64,000 nucleotides of DNA from Plantago elongata (Eukaryota; Streptophyta; Magnoliopsida; Lamiales; Plantaginaceae). Numbering within the stretch: position 1 is the first letter of the stretch; the number at the start of each line of letters is the position of its first letter. Where the stretch lies: positions 1-64,000 of the forward strand of contig JAYMSP010000065.1 in the NCBI GenBank assembly GCA_036897095.1. Direction: 5' to 3'. The notes under the pieces are model-generated. The model was not told where the DNA came from and made no database searches. It was given only the letters and a program-made list of their open reading frames with translations. The translations under genes were made by a program, and so were the position numbers. Positions 22,809 to 36,265 of this stretch are shown here, in pieces.

Positions 22809-24449
22809 GCTAAAACCATAAGCATGCAATTTTTGGAAGTTTACTGATCCAATGAAGTTCAGCGCATCATTACTTCAATGCACCTTTTAATCTCAACCGT
22901 TAGATCAGACAAATTAAAGACAACCTAACGGTTCGTGATTAATCTGAATGAGTCTTAAGAACTTGGCATTATCCACACGTTGACCATGCATTCAAATATT
23001 GGATCAGTTTTAAAATTGTATCTCTGGAATGGAATGACCAGATTTTGTTCATTAATGACGGTAAAATCACATTCTTGCCTTTAATTACTAATGATTTGGG
23101 TTTTAAAAATGGGGGTTAGTTTAGACATTTTCAAGGGATAGGACAAATATAGATTATAAAATCCACTTAGAATCATCAGTTAATGATCAATATTAGGACA
23201 TGGATTTATTGAGAATCTGGCTCATAAACTTAGAACTTGAATACTAATAATAATCATATTTCCGTTTTGTAGCAATCATTTTAAACAGGATCCAGCAAGG
23301 CAAAAGAACTTACTTTCTAAAGATTTGTTTTCTAAAAATTAGAGCATTGTAATGACAGCTTTAACATAACATGTAATTCAGTTAATTAGTCACTTAATGA
23401 TGGAAGATTTTGTTTTCTTGTTTAGAAACAGTGTGAATGGAGTGAAATTTAAATTGGGTATGTGTTTTTTGATAAAAAAATTCATGACTATGATTTCTTG
23501 GTTAATATGGCAGATTGGCTATGAATTTGGACATCCTACATTCATAACTTTTGTATTCTCAAAAGAAATGAAAAGAAAATGATTTAAACATTTGAAATTT
23601 GATTTAATTCGTACCTATACTACATGACTGATGTTGGTAGTACTACTACTTTATGCTTCGATAATCGAATTTGAAATATGACATAAATAAAATACAATAC
23701 AGACGGTTGAAATAACAAATAAGTTTTTTTAACTAGGAATCGAACAAACTAACAACAAACTTCAAACAACACGATCAATAAAGGAAGGAGTCATATGAAC
23801 AAGACACAGAAGACTCGTGTTGTTTGGCTTGAGAATCAAACCTACATCCACCGGAGAATAAATTACTTTATTCCTCTTCAAATCAAACAAGTTTGTTGTA
23901 TCAACGAAAACTTCTCAATCTACAATTACAGAGTTCTCTCGTGAAATACTTAGCTCTAACTCGCCAACTCTCTCAATTACCATGAATAAGAACAAACTTA
24001 GGAAAAAGCGATGAAAATCACAATTGACCCATTCGCAAACTAATCAGTTGGTATTTAAACGTCAAAACAAAGACGCGTGAAGAACCTAATGCCGTAGATT
24101 TTGTAATATATATGTGATCTGATGGTTGAGATTTAATAGACGATTGGTCATGTAACATATCAACAATTCAATTGGCAAATTGCAATTCGATCACTCAAGT
24201 GTTTTAGATGTCAAACGGCCAAATTCGGGTTAATCTTCAATGCGTAGAAAATGAGGATAGAGTACAAAACACCCTGATAGAGTTATTTAAAATTAGCACC
24301 AAACCTCATCGAATTTCAAATTGTGTCAACCACTATTATATGACAAGCATGGGAAACATCAATAATGCGAGGAAGTACATTACAATCGCCCATAAAAGGT
24401 CAATTTTAGGGTTATCGTGCAAGTTTACAGTGGCCATACGAATTCACTG
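22809..24449. other. Upstream gap of the ARR gene
   Basis: No gene is supported. It includes the LTR-like remnant at about 23760-24030; the rest is AT-rich. Confidence 0.5.
23760..24030. mobile_element. Possible LTR remnant of a Copia-type retrotransposon
   Basis: The text around 23800-23880 ('ttgagaatcaaacctacatccac' and following) resembles the 'cacgtggttcggcttt...cctacgtccac' section seen in many plant Copia LTRs. No second LTR, primer site or coding part is seen nearby. If real, it is an old, broken, solitary fossil fragment. Confidence 0.25.
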
Positions 24450-24857
24450 ATGGACACACTTACTCAAGTTAACGACGTATTGAGACAAGCCTTCAAGGAG
24501 TGCCAAATAGTGATGCATGAGGAGATTCACCAACGGGTTCAAGATGATATGGAGATGGCAAGGCTAGAAAGAATGAGTTGGGGGGATGAGTTGTGTGATA
24601 AGATTAGTCGGGAGCTTCATAGTGATCTTGGTACAAGCCAAATTTTGGGGCGAGCCCCAGCACAGGGCTCGCTGCCCATACTCTGTTGGAGTCTGAGTAG
24701 CAACACCAACAAGGTCGCAACTCACGTTTGCAACCCTTCTGGAGATGGGCTAAGCATACTCAACTTTGTCACGATTACGAAGATTTATCACTTTAGTCAG
24801 TCAACATGTGCCACTTCTGCATCCTCCCTTAAAACAATGATTTCAATCATAAAATGA
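24450..24857 (+). other. Unrecognised open frame, possible transposon-derived
   Basis: From the Met at 24450 the frame reads MDTLTQVNDVLRQAFKECQI and continues with a charged, helix-prone stretch (EEIHQRVQDDMEMARLER, then SWGDELCDKISRELHSDL). The charged helical first half looks protein-like, while the second half does not. Downstream (24880-25200) are phrases such as 'aacggatttagctac' reminiscent of CACTA subterminal repeats. It may be the tail of a degraded DNA transposon, or nothing. Confidence 0.25.
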
Positions 24858-26878
24858 TTTATTAGTTAGTGGTTTAATTAAGAAACAGGGGTCTGTCGTC
24901 AAATCCATCGATAAGATCGTTGTGAATTCAACGACAAATGTCTCTGTCCATCACAAACTTAAAAACAAACGAAATGGTAAAATCAAAAGATTAAATTAGA
25001 TTTCGTTGCTCACCCGTCATAAATCTGGAACGGATTTAGCTACTATCTCCTACTTCATCTCCTGTTTGAAGTTCTCGTCCCCTGTGTTAGTTTGTCACTG
25101 TTCCGTTGCTAAATTTAGAGATAGCATATGTATCATCCTCGTCATTTAGCTACGGATCTTTTTATGTCCGCCAAACAGTTGGTCGAGCTCTTTAGCAACG
25201 ATTTTCCTATTTTCAAATCCATCGTTATTTGACATGATTTTTGTAATGAAAAAAAAAGTGTAAAATTGTTGATATGAGCAATACAGTTTCCGATTACTTC
25301 AAAATTGTTCGAAACTTTAGGTGTTACATTGTTTAAACAAAATTATTTACTCAAGTAGTATAATGTGACAATAAAATGTGCGATTTTACATGTTTTTATG
25401 CTCTCATTTTTTGTCCAAGATTTAATATTTGCATAATTTTATTGCCAATTACCAACTTCTGATATAGTTTGTAGGTCATGAACACGTTTTTGAGGAATTG
25501 CACGATTTTCAGGGTTAAAACATCATATTAATACAAAATTGCATTTTTGAGGAATTGCATTAAAACCCTTGTGGAACCTGTCGCACAAACGACAAGCGTA
25601 GTTAATTAATTTTGACAATGTGGAGTTTTGTGCATGCCTTTCGATAACTTGGGGGGTTTTATGCATATTCTAATAATTCAGGGTTTTCATACTACTTTCG
25701 CATAACTCCGGAGGTGTTTTGTGCAATATACATGAAAAAATGAAGCGATCAGTGGTTACTCAACACGTATCTGATGTAGTACATATAATTTGAGGAATTA
25801 GCATTTTATAAATAGTACCTAGTTTGTGCAGGAATATTGCAGCAAGCATCATGTCACTCTTCTTTTAGCATTTTGGAAAGGAAAGAAGATAAACCTCTCA
25901 CCCCTCAATAACCTGGTGACTTTTTTAAGGGCTACTTCCTTCATACACCAATAATTGGCGCACATAACTTTCTTGTTTCTTGAAAAAATAAATTGTTTTC
26001 ATCAAATTGAAAAAATGAAATGACATCACCAATATGGGGTGATAGAAATTTGTAATGGAACAATTAAGGGTACTTAACCGTAAATTGATTCATATTAACT
26101 TTAAAATGACGTAGAATCAACTCAGAATATATTTTCTTGTATAAGTATGAACGAACTACGTTGGAAATTGCATATGTTAGTGTTTTAAGTTGTCGGTTTA
26201 TACAAGACGAGCCGTCATTTACAAACTCATGTCGGTTTAAATGGTATCAATAGTGATCGAACATTATAAAATTACTAAATACTCGAAATTTGAATGATAT
26301 TCGCGGAGTCAGGACTAAATAGTTGTGGCACTATTGATGGTGGGGACAATAATTGGTCGAAAGGTTGAATACATAGCGGCTGCTATAGGTGTAATAGCGT
26401 GACCAATATGTTTGCAATAGTGCATGATCTAGTGTTCAAAGAAACATGATGAATAAGTACCAATAATCACAAAATATATAGAAGTGACATAACGTGAGAG
26501 ACTAGAATCCAGATATATTAGAAATTGTAAGGATCGATTGATCCATCAAGGGCTGGATTCCATCTCCAACTGAATTTTCTTTTTTTCCAGTATTCAGTAT
26601 ATATAGTGGACAAGAGAATGGATTGATGGACATACATGGTGTAAAATCGCACCGATAAAAGGCTATTGAATTATTGAATTCAGCAACTTTCAATTATATA
26701 ACGCAGAGAATGATAACATGTGTGTCATATTTTTACTATCGTAAAAGAAAAATCACATCACGGAAATATAATATTGCAGGAACATATCCGATGTCATTTT
26801 TTAATATTGTAAGTAATAAAAATTTATAATTTTTGTACTCTGTAATAATTCTGACTGCATAATGCGCATAAACAAATT
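24858..26878. other. Intergenic gap
   Basis: AT-rich. A few repeat phrases ('gaggaattgca' twice near 25490-25560, and 'gttttgtgca' twice near 25620-25730) suggest decayed repeats. No gene is seen. Confidence 0.45.
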
Positions 26879-26895
26879 GAAAATAAGATAAAATT

Positions 26896-26985
26896 GACAA
26901 CGAAGCGTAGCTTAGTTGGTAAGACGCTTCACCTCCAATTAATAGGTCGGGTTCGAGTCACTCTTTAACTGTTTGAAAAAGAAAA
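26896..26985 (+). mobile_element. Short tRNA-derived retroposon (SINE-like or tRNA retropseudogene)
   Basis: Bases 26902-26965 look like a tRNA body. An A-box 'tagcttagttgg' sits inside a D-arm closed by gcg/cgc, followed by an anticodon-like stem acct/aggt and a B-box 'ggttcgagtca'. The pieces are in the right order and spacing for an internal pol III promoter, but the acceptor stem is not convincing. The unit is flanked by near-identical 17-bp direct repeats: 26879-26895 and 26986-27002 match at 15 of 17 positions. That pattern is what target-site duplication at retroposition leaves. The tail before the right repeat is A-rich ('gaaaaagaaaa'). Confidence 0.65.
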
Positions 26986-27002
26986 GAAAATGAGGTAAAA
27001 TT

Positions 27003-29357
27003 ATTGAAATGACGATGTTACGTTTAACTCAAGCGGTGAAGGTCTAGCTGGAAGAACAATTTAATCTTTAAATATGCGAAGGTATTCATCATTTGAGCTT
27101 GTTTTCTCTGTTTTGGTCATATTTTGAATAACATGCTTTTGTAAATAATTTTAAACATTTTATATTAACTGAAATGTTCAGACCCAAAAATAAAGTGTTC
27201 ATAAACAATTTTGAAATGAAAATGTTCTTTTCGATAATATCCAATCATTTTCCTTTGTGCCAGATCAATTTAACATAAATACACGTTTGTATTTACTGTA
27301 TAACTGTTTTTCAGCTTTAGCAACCTAAAAAAGTTCTGTCCAATATAACAAGTTAGACTGAATGTGATGCAAAAAGTCATATGGATCCGGTTTAGCAAAA
27401 CTAGCTGAAAAGGTAGCTGGTAACTGAATAATTAGCTGGTAGTTGGTTAGTTAGTTTTTTTTTTTCCAACAAACAAACTTGGTTAGCTTCTCAAACCAGC
27501 TAAATTATTTGAAAAAATATGCATTTACGTAACAAGCTTTTTATTAAAAAAAACTCATGGAACTGAAAAGCTAGTGGTATACACTAGCCAACTACATAGC
27601 TACACGGTTGCTCATCGACTTTGAAAACCATTATCTAGCCAAAGTGTTGTTCGGAAAGCCTTACAAGTGGAGATTGACTCGTTTATGTTCTCGATATATA
27701 TATTCCTAACTTGTGATTTTCAATGAACCTATTTTCATAACAATCGAGTTACATCAACACTTAACCGGTAAATTATGAACCAGATGATCCGAACTAGGTT
27801 ACATATGACTTTGAGAAGAATGGAAAGAAGTCCTTGAAATAATTTGCAAGTTCATGTTATAAGCTTGGAAAGAAGGCCTTGAAAAACCTCTCATTATTGT
27901 GAACATTACAAAGTAGAATGATTCGACCGAGTTGAAGTTTTTATGCGACTCGATAAGTTACTTCATTTCTTTGTCAAAATATTTGCAATTTAGTCCCACT
28001 CTGGGTAGATTAAAGTAGTCCACTCCAGATTCCTACTGCCAGAGGTCCAATTTGCGTGATAATCTCCCTGAAAATAGGTGAATTGGTCCTCATCAGATTC
28101 AATAACACTTGGGCATTTTTCTACGTGGGCCTGGATGAATCCTGGACATATATGAATAAAACGGGCTGTGAGCCTGTGACCCCTTAGTCAACATCATCTG
28201 GCCCAGTGGGTTTACTCATTTTCAACTCGACAACATGTTGAATTGAATTTCAATTTTGGCGTTCAAACCACAATCTGTTATGTGAGGGTACAGGACTTGA
28301 ATTCAAGGGAGAGTGCAAGGCCGTTTTCACTTATAAATAACATTCTAAAAAATAATTATATAAAAAATATTTATCATGTTCATACTATAATACAAAAACA
28401 ATTATATCACGTGTACACTATAATACAATATTAGATTTGAAAATTGTATTATGTGAACACTATTATACAGTTTTTTTATATTATACGGAAAAATGGACAT
28501 TTTTTGGCAGAAGTCCCTTTTTATATTTTGGCTCAAGAAAATTGATAGGTGACGAGAATTTTCCCGGAATTCATGAAAATGCCTTGACGATTCTACTATA
28601 CTCGATTGGAAAACTATTATATAAGATCATAAACATTCTAAAGTTACAAAAAAAGTTGTACATAATCACTCACTTTTCAAATCTCAACACTAACATTGAA
28701 ATTCACATGTTCTATTTTTACTCGTACAAGTTAAATATCATCTATGCTATATTAGTTAGTTAACATCATTCACATTTCACAATTTTAAATGTGATGGACT
28801 AATACGTATATAGTATTGTGCATATTGGATTTATTGAAGCTACAGTGACCCTGATACTAATCGATTGAATGTTGAGAGTGATGGCGCGTGTGCACTAATT
28901 TTTTTTGGTGATGTACTGCCACAGAAAAGAATAGCGAAGTAAATCCTTTGCAAATGGGAAAAAAGAATATTTATCCATATTAAATGTGCAGAAGTAACTA
29001 CAAGCAGAACCAGAAAGCACCAAGCTAATAATTAGCTAATTTGCATGACTAAACCTTGACATCCTACTATATATACAAGACAAGACCAATGAAGCTTAAA
29101 TTCTCTGCAATAAATCAAATCTTCATGTCTATACAACTTTCAGCTGCCATTCATTCATTCTCTGTTCAGAACAGCTAGTTCATACAAACTTCGACTAACG
29201 CGACCATCTCATTCATATCTTGGCAAATTACTTCCAAAAAAACCAGCATGCAGAATTCATGAAGTCAATCACTTCGAATAGCCATCAACAGTTTGAGTTA
29301 TTTCCACACATGCCCCTAATACATTGAAATCTTCCCTAGATAACAAGACTGGAACAG
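27003..29357. other. Intergenic gap with a second hAT-like MITE fragment
   Basis: About 27388-27490 shares the 'agctgaaaaggtagctggta' core with the element at 17528-17660. Around 28380-28480, 'actataatacaa' words appear in both orientations. The ORF at 28437-28763 is AT-rich and unlike a protein. The last 250 bp are the 3' flank of the hydrolase gene. Confidence 0.5.
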
Positions 29358-32222
29358 TTATCTTTTCCGAATTCTCAAGCATTTGTTGTTTTTGGATTCT
29401 GTTACTGTAGGACTTGGATTAGGGCGAGGTTTTTGTCGCTTTGAGAAAGAAAGTTTCTCCATTGCCTTGACAAATTTTCGCAGGTGCTTAATGTACTCTG
29501 GGAAAGTTTCAAGGTTGCAGTGTCCCCCACCTTGGACCCATAGGGGATCATATTTCTCCTTTGAAAGCTCCCACAGCCGCTTCCCATGTGACCAATCAAC
29601 AATTTCATCGTTCGTACCCTGCAAACAAGGTAACTATAAGACACACTCTAAGAGAAATTAGTTGCAGACAAATCCATATAACAAGCGTGACATTGTTCTT
29701 ACACACTCATTTGTAGAATCAGACCAATAACAAACGAGGCTCTTGCAACTAAAAATACATAAAATCTGCAAGTCCACGTATGTTGGTGCGAAATATAGTA
29801 AAACCTGAAGAAGCTAAGAAGTTATTAAAGTACTAGACAGTAGTTTTTTACTTGTATGTGGGAGCATTTAATCACATGCTAACTTATATTTTGTCGTTTT
29901 TTCCAGTAACTACTCTTCACTACAAGCCAATATGATAGCTTTGGAATATGAAGTAAATTGAGGTGTTTGAAGTTAGAGAGTTCATGTAATGTAAGAGCTG
30001 ACGGAGAAGAATGGGCAAGATGTATCATTCAAGAAAAATACACAACAAAGCTATCAATAGAGATGAATCAGTTATTGTCTTGTTGAAACAAATTTGGCGT
30101 TGGATTTATATAGTTTCATTCTAAATGTAAAAATAATACTGCCATAATTTCTCTTTACATCTACGAGCACATGTGTCATAACTGTTTTATCATAGGAACT
30201 AATGACATAGCATGTGGACCTAACAGGTAAGTGGTAATCATTCCTGAGCTGCAAGGGTAGGGGAGGTCTAGACAGGGGTATTATATGCAACCCTTACCAT
30301 TTCATTCATGCAATGCCCTTTTCAGCTGACTTGTATTCTTGTTAAGAACGAAATTATGTAATAAATGCATTATATTCCTTCTATGAGTAGAGTCCGATAC
30401 TTCGATTAAGTTACTATTTTCTCTGTGAGTGATTATACCAGGATCTTAAAACCTTAATAGTCTGGTGCAAACATCCTGTATAGTAGTAGCAACTTTTTAC
30501 AAGATAGACATAGAAGCGTATAGTTGCAAAAAAACGACAAAAAAGGGATATAGTAAGATAACTTACATGTATGACTAATACCGGGCAGGTGACGTTCTGT
30601 ATCTTGTCTATATTCTGGAGAGAAAATGATATAATGAGATGATGATCAGTCAAAGATCACATTAAAATAAGCAAAAGTAGAAATCTTAGTAGCTGTAACA
30701 CTTACTTTAAAAATATCAAACCAGAATGTCATTTTAACATTATACAGAACCCGTATGCCTGAAAGAATGGCGCTATGAAGAACAACGGCCCTCAACCTTG
30801 GAAAACGAGAAGCCAGGTGTAATGTGGGGCCACTCCCAACAGATTGGCCATACAGTATCACATCCTCTTGCTTGATTCCATACTCATTCTTCAAACAATT
30901 ATACACAGCCTCAATGTCATAGTAAGTGTTGAACTCGGATGGCTGTGAAAATTGGAAAAACAATTGTATAACTCATGTGATCAAGTCTTCACGGTGAATT
31001 CAATTTGTACACCTTATATAACCTATATGACAAGTATTAAGAGTAGAAGTATCCTCACCTTACCCGTGGAGCCTCCATATCCAGAATAGTCATAGCTGCA
31101 ACGAAGTAAGAGAATAGGACGTTTTAGACCAAGAAGAATGTCACTCAACTACAATACATGCTAAATCCTACTTAACTCATCACGGACACATTTTCAAGAG
31201 AAGACTTATCCATCATCAGATAAATAATCTAAACACATGCCAATCTCAACCTAAATTGGTAAAATATCCTGAAAATAGTAATACTAGTGACATCCAATAT
31301 TGGCCATGAATGGCATTAACTAATCTCAACCTAAAGTGGTAAAAATTACAAATCAAATCTAATGTATAGACACACATTAAACATTAGGCTACACCAACAA
31401 CTACCCGCACATTCCCCTAATTTCACACATCCCTAAATATTACTAGGAATAACTACACCAACACACAGTTCCCTAATCTGCACCCATCTAACAACTAAAC
31501 CTTGTAACATAAGTTATTATCTCATACCAAAAGCAATGTATCATAAAACTCTCTCCATAGACACTATAATTCAACAAAAATAGCAACTAAAACTTAGTAC
31601 ATTAGTATTAAACATGCAAAAATACCCAATCCCCATCATTAAACGAAGCACAATCCAAAATCCCACAAATCAACTCACCCAAGAAAAATTGTCCAATACA
31701 AGTATACAACCAAATTACAAGAAGAAACCAAAACACCAAATTGCTTCTCTACCCATTACAAAACCACCAAAAAGGTTCCATTTTTTCTCTTCAGATCATC
31801 CCACAAAACAGATTAGATAACATCAGTAAACAACCAATTCCATTCAATCAAACGAACAACATAAAACCATACATCCAATTGAAGAAAATATTTAAGAAAA
31901 AACAAACGAAACCAAACCTCATGATATTAACACGAAGATGAGCTCTAAGCTCGAGAAAAAGCTCGTGCATCTGACCCAAATCAGCAGCGTTGCCATGGGA
32001 ATACAACAAGGTAAACCTGGCAGCAGGGTGTTTCCAGAAAGTGGCAACAATCTTATTCCCAACCTTGGTATCTAACAAATGGACATCCACGTTCTTATCA
32101 GCCGTCAAACCGCTCATCACAAGCCGCTCTTCCACGCCATCGTCCTTGTACACCTCGTACGTTGGTGGGTCAGGTGGGAAAAACGCAAACTTTGCTGCAA
32201 CGCTCGACGTCACATTGCCCAT
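29358..32222 (-). CDS. ABHD17-like alpha/beta hydrolase (serine hydrolase)
   Basis: Five coding exons: 31918-32222, 31059-31095 (37 bp), 30706-30942, 30567-30614 and 29358-29618, together 295 residues. The alpha/beta-hydrolase core is complete, with the oxyanion region [25 protein letters not shown], the nucleophile elbow YGQSVGSG (Ser148), Asp213 in GTNDEIVD and His242 in QGGGHCNLE. The animal relatives ABHD17A-C depalmitoylate membrane proteins; plant members are mostly uncharacterised. The start [20 protein letters not shown] is typical of the plant family and carries Gly2, so N-myristoylation and membrane attachment are plausible. The frame is open upstream to 32363, but family similarity starts at 32222. 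The C-terminal 25 residues are basic and rich in Lys, Arg and Pro. Confidence 0.92.
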
Positions 32223-34308
32223 TCTTGAAAAACGAATTGTGAATTCGATAAATGGATGATGAATGGTGATCCCTTCTGTTAAAAATCCATTCTTGGAGAC
32301 AAAAACAGCAGAAAAAGAAGGGATTGGAGTTTTTCTTCTGGATTTTGTATGACGAACGAACAAGAAAAAGAAGGGATCGTTTGTTTGTGTGTAAATTGGG
32401 AATTTTTTGTTGTTTTTTTCCTACCTTTTTTTGTTGTTTTGTTTTGGTGGTGTGATGGGTTGTATAAAAGGGAGACGAAAATTGGTCTGGTTCGTGAATA
32501 GCAGCAGATAGGTGAATGGATAAATCAAAGTGAAGGTGATATTATTGTTATTGTTCATCTATCATCTATGAACGTTACCCGATTTAAGCGGAGACTATAA
32601 GTATTAATCACATTTATTACAATATCTAGTTGTAATCTACAAGGACTAGTCTTCTCATGTATTTATGGAGATAGAGATTGTGTAATCACGTAGGGACTAA
32701 CTATTCCTCAACTGGATCATATCTCTAGTCCAATTCTCTTTCCCTAGTTTGAAAAACCATAGTAGTGTGATAGTATTTAGTTTAGAATGGTAATATCAAT
32801 GGTACAATTATAATTCATCAAGGTATAAGTGATCGTTGGACGGATACAGTTATATTGTTAATAATCGTGAACATGTCAATAACAATTTTAGTGGAACGTC
32901 TATTCTGACATTGTTCTACTTTTAAATTTGGGGATAAATTATGAGAAAAAAGATTGTATTGTACTTGTTAATATTTTCAAACTTTAGAACCTTACATTTA
33001 TGAAGTTATTAAATAAATAGTAAATCTAATTGAAGAGGATATGTAATCGAAATAAAAGGAGAATAATGAAATATTAAAGTGATTATTAAAAACTTGTGAA
33101 TTTTATTTAAGAATATTAATGTCTTTTTTAAATGAGAAAAGCATTGTTCTATAAAATACGTGGTTTGCATTGAGAAATTTGATTTAAATTTAAAAATATC
33201 ACATTGGTACTTGAAAAAATAGTCTTTAGAAAGAAGAATAAAATATTTAATTTAGACCCTGTTTGTTATACTGTTGGAGTGATCATCTTCCCACTCAAAT
33301 CGAACATTTTGTACACAAAAATTTTAATTTCAATTAAAAAAGTATATTAAATTCTGTATCAATCCGTCCAATCATGGTAATAATTTTTACATATTCTAAA
33401 GACACTTTGCAATATGATTTGATCACCTTGAATGTGAAATAGTAACAGATCAGTGACGTGTGGGTCATTTTATGGATAAAGTAAGATGAAGGTAAAGGAA
33501 AAGACAAGTAAAAAGAAGAGGATGCAAGATAATTATCATAACAATAGTATAGTGTCATGAAGAGAAAGACAGGTAAAAAAAAGAAGAAGAAAGAACCTTT
33601 GGGCGGCCAAGGGAAATTAAAGATTCGGTCAAAGGCTGCTGGAGCCTGGATGATGATGAAATAAACAAGGCCAGGGTGAGTAATTGCAATCAAATTGGGA
33701 TATCCGAAAGACATTGTCAGCTTCACAACCCCCTCTTCATTTTTGTCCAAAGGAAACTAAGGCTACCCGACCCGACCCGACCCGTACGGTCTATGATACA
33801 TCACCATTTTTCAAATTCGAGTCCATCATAAACTCGTTTTGTTGAAGATTTGGTTAAACTCGAGCTCAAACGGAGTATTGTAATATTCAGTTCAACTAAT
33901 TTAACAACATTTGATATAAACCCACTACTCCCCTTAGCTTAGTCCTCTTCAATTCGACGTGCCGCTTCGATTAGACCGGGAGACATGGCAGGATTCCACA
34001 TGCACATTACCATGGGGCTTTTAACAGGCCCGGCTAAGGCCATGTGCAGGGAGCCCGTCTGTACAGAGCCACCAAACTTAGGGGCCCCATATTTTTTGGA
34101 TACTATAGAATATATTTATATGCGTTAGACGTCATTAAATTGGTTATTAAAGCAGTATTGTCTACTGATCATAAGCTTTTTGTTATTTACTCTTTCTCGT
34201 AAAGGTAACAATTTCGAGACTTCCTAGATCCATTCCATTAACATTATTTTCTTTCTCCCCTTTTACTTTCACATTTTGCGTTAAAATGTTAGATGTAAAT
34301 CTTTAATA
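32223..34308. other. Upstream region of the hydrolase gene and intergenic DNA
   Basis: The first 150 bp are the likely 5' leader of the hydrolase. A short (cccga)n run lies near 33767-33783. A 138-residue minus-strand frame at 33334-33750 is half low-complexity and I do not support it as a gene. Confidence 0.45.
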
Positions 34309-34540
34309 AATACTTCTTTCGTGCGTATTCTATCTTGGTTCATCCCAACTTCATTTTCTCATCACTAATATGATAAATCTCCTTCATAATTTATACACTA
34401 TATTTTCTATTTTAGTAAATATTTGTCTTACTTTATTCATTCTTTTTACTACTTTATCATCATATCTCCTACTTTATTCACTTTTTTCTTAATACTTGTA
34501 TCCGACCTGTAGAAAGATGAATTCGAGACGGAGAGTGTAT
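34309..34540. mobile_element. Stowaway-like MITE
   Basis: The left end 'acttctttcgtgcgtattctatctt' pairs imperfectly with the right end 'aagatgaattcgagacggagagtgt', the usual Stowaway terminal wording. It has an AT-rich interior without an ORF. It may lie inside an older element, because 34020-34100 and 34800-34855 ('gagccaccaaacttaggggcccc' and 'ggctctaatttaacttatg') look like weak inverted ends. Confidence 0.5.
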
Positions 34541-34901
34541 ATTTCTTAGATAAATATATATATATTTGGAAAAACATACTTTTTAGACCAACAACGTGAT
34601 TTTCTTTGGTTATATTAATGTGTGACTCATGTTTAAATTGTTTTATTTCTTCAAAATTTTATGTATATTATTTTACTAATATATTTTTAATATAAAATAT
34701 ATTTTTTCATTATATAAATATATATACTGGTAACAATAATTATTTTCACATCTTTAAATATTATATTTTATTTTTATTACAAAAAAATACTATTATTCAG
34801 GGCTCTAATTTAACTTATGATACAGATCCCCTTAAATCTTCAAGACGGCCATGGCTTTGGATGCTACTTATAAGTATATATCCCAAGTGCTCAGTAATGG
34901 G

Positions 34902-35005
34902 AACACACATATTTCTCTTGTACAAGAGACTATGTACTCCTCCATAACTGAGTGAACACATATATTTTCACTTGTACAAGAGACTATGTACTCCTCCATA
35001 GTGAG
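34902..35005. repeat. Tandem duplication, two units
   Basis: The block 'cttgtacaagagactatgtactcctccata' occurs at 34918-34947 and again at 34971-35000, with similar 'acacatat' lead-ins. The unit is about 53 bp. Confidence 0.75.
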
Positions 35006-36086
35006 TGAATCATCTTTTCGAGAAGCATTAGTATAGCGGAGTGTAGTGTACAACCCATTAAAGATCAATACGAAAATATACTTATCTCTTTATTTCTTTA
35101 TCACATATTTTTCTCCGTTTTAAATTCGTTCTTATAAAATTTGTGACATATAATGACTCAGTATCATATAAACTAAAGACATGTGAGCGAAAACATATAA
35201 CGATACATTACAATACAACAAAAACAAAGTACTACTCTACATCAAACTCTATCTCCCAATCCACAATGATAGAACATTAGAAAAGGGATTGTGCACCACT
35301 AGTTCTTGCTTGACATGAAGATAATTAATTTTCACGGTGAAATTGATCTGTATTCACCAATACAAACAAAAGACAAGGGACCTGATGATTCCAAAGCTTT
35401 ATTTATTCACTTATTTTTCCTAGCTGACAAGACATGCGTCCCTAGAAACGTCTCGTTACATAATTTTGTTCCAACAGGTGAATTGGCTGTCCATCCAATG
35501 TTAGCAAGACAAGATGAAAAACTGGTACATATCACTGTAAAGCTGCTGCTACAACACTTCATTAGTACTACAATACAAGCATTTTGCAGCTTTTTTCTGG
35601 GTCCATTGCATTAGTAAAGTCACAGACTCAGTCAACAAAGTTCACAAACAAGTTTTATATGCTTGGAACTTTGTGCAAGCAAACCACTGGTAAAAGGCTT
35701 GAGCTGATGGAGAACCAACCTCGTTTTGGTAACGGATCATTGCTATTTGGACAAGGAATCATCCCAGTGTAAAAACAAATTATGACTGACTTCAATGTAT
35801 GATTGGATTCATTTAACTAACTGTAAATAATGTGATCACTCGAAACTGTTTTTAATCAACACTTTTTAGTTGCAGAAACGTGTAGGAAAACACAAGTGAA
35901 ATTAACAGTGTTCACTTTCTGAAGTTAGTGTTCTAACACTGATTAATCTTATTCAATCTTATAGAAATATGATAGACAAAAGGTCGACCTACCTTACCTA
36001 TCCATGCTAGCGAAGATTGATTTGTTCATGGGTTTCGTAACTCGTGTCACATGTTGTAATGAATCATGATATTTGGATAAATTATA

Positions 36087-36265
36087 CACTGCAACATATA
36101 CTGAGTTTTGTCTACCGTGCCACACGTTGTGGTGCCTCATGATGCATTAAATGTTATACAATGAATGTACAATATGCAATATATGTTGTAATGTACAACA
36201 CGCTTAAGCATTAAGAATCACTACATCATACATTACGGTAGACAAAATTCATATATTGCATCATG
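36087..36265. mobile_element. Small MITE with imperfect terminal inverted repeats
   Basis: The arm 'gagttttgtctaccgt' (36103-36118) pairs with 'acggtagacaaaattc' (36235-36250) at 15 of 16 positions. The match extends outward through 'cactgcaacatatact' against 'atatattgcatcatg'. The loop is about 115 bp. It is non-coding. Confidence 0.55.

Noticed and set aside
26902-26965. Functional tRNA gene
   Set aside because: The acceptor stem does not pair well and the anticodon loop is irregular. Flanking target duplications favour a retroposed copy.
28437-28763. 108-codon plus-strand ORF
   Set aside because: Composition (Ile, Tyr, Asn, Lys) reflects AT-rich DNA; no motif is recognised.
33334-33750. 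138-codon minus-strand ORF
   Set aside because: The C-terminal half is low-complexity Phe/Tyr/Ser from AT-rich DNA, with no domain and no supporting splice structure.
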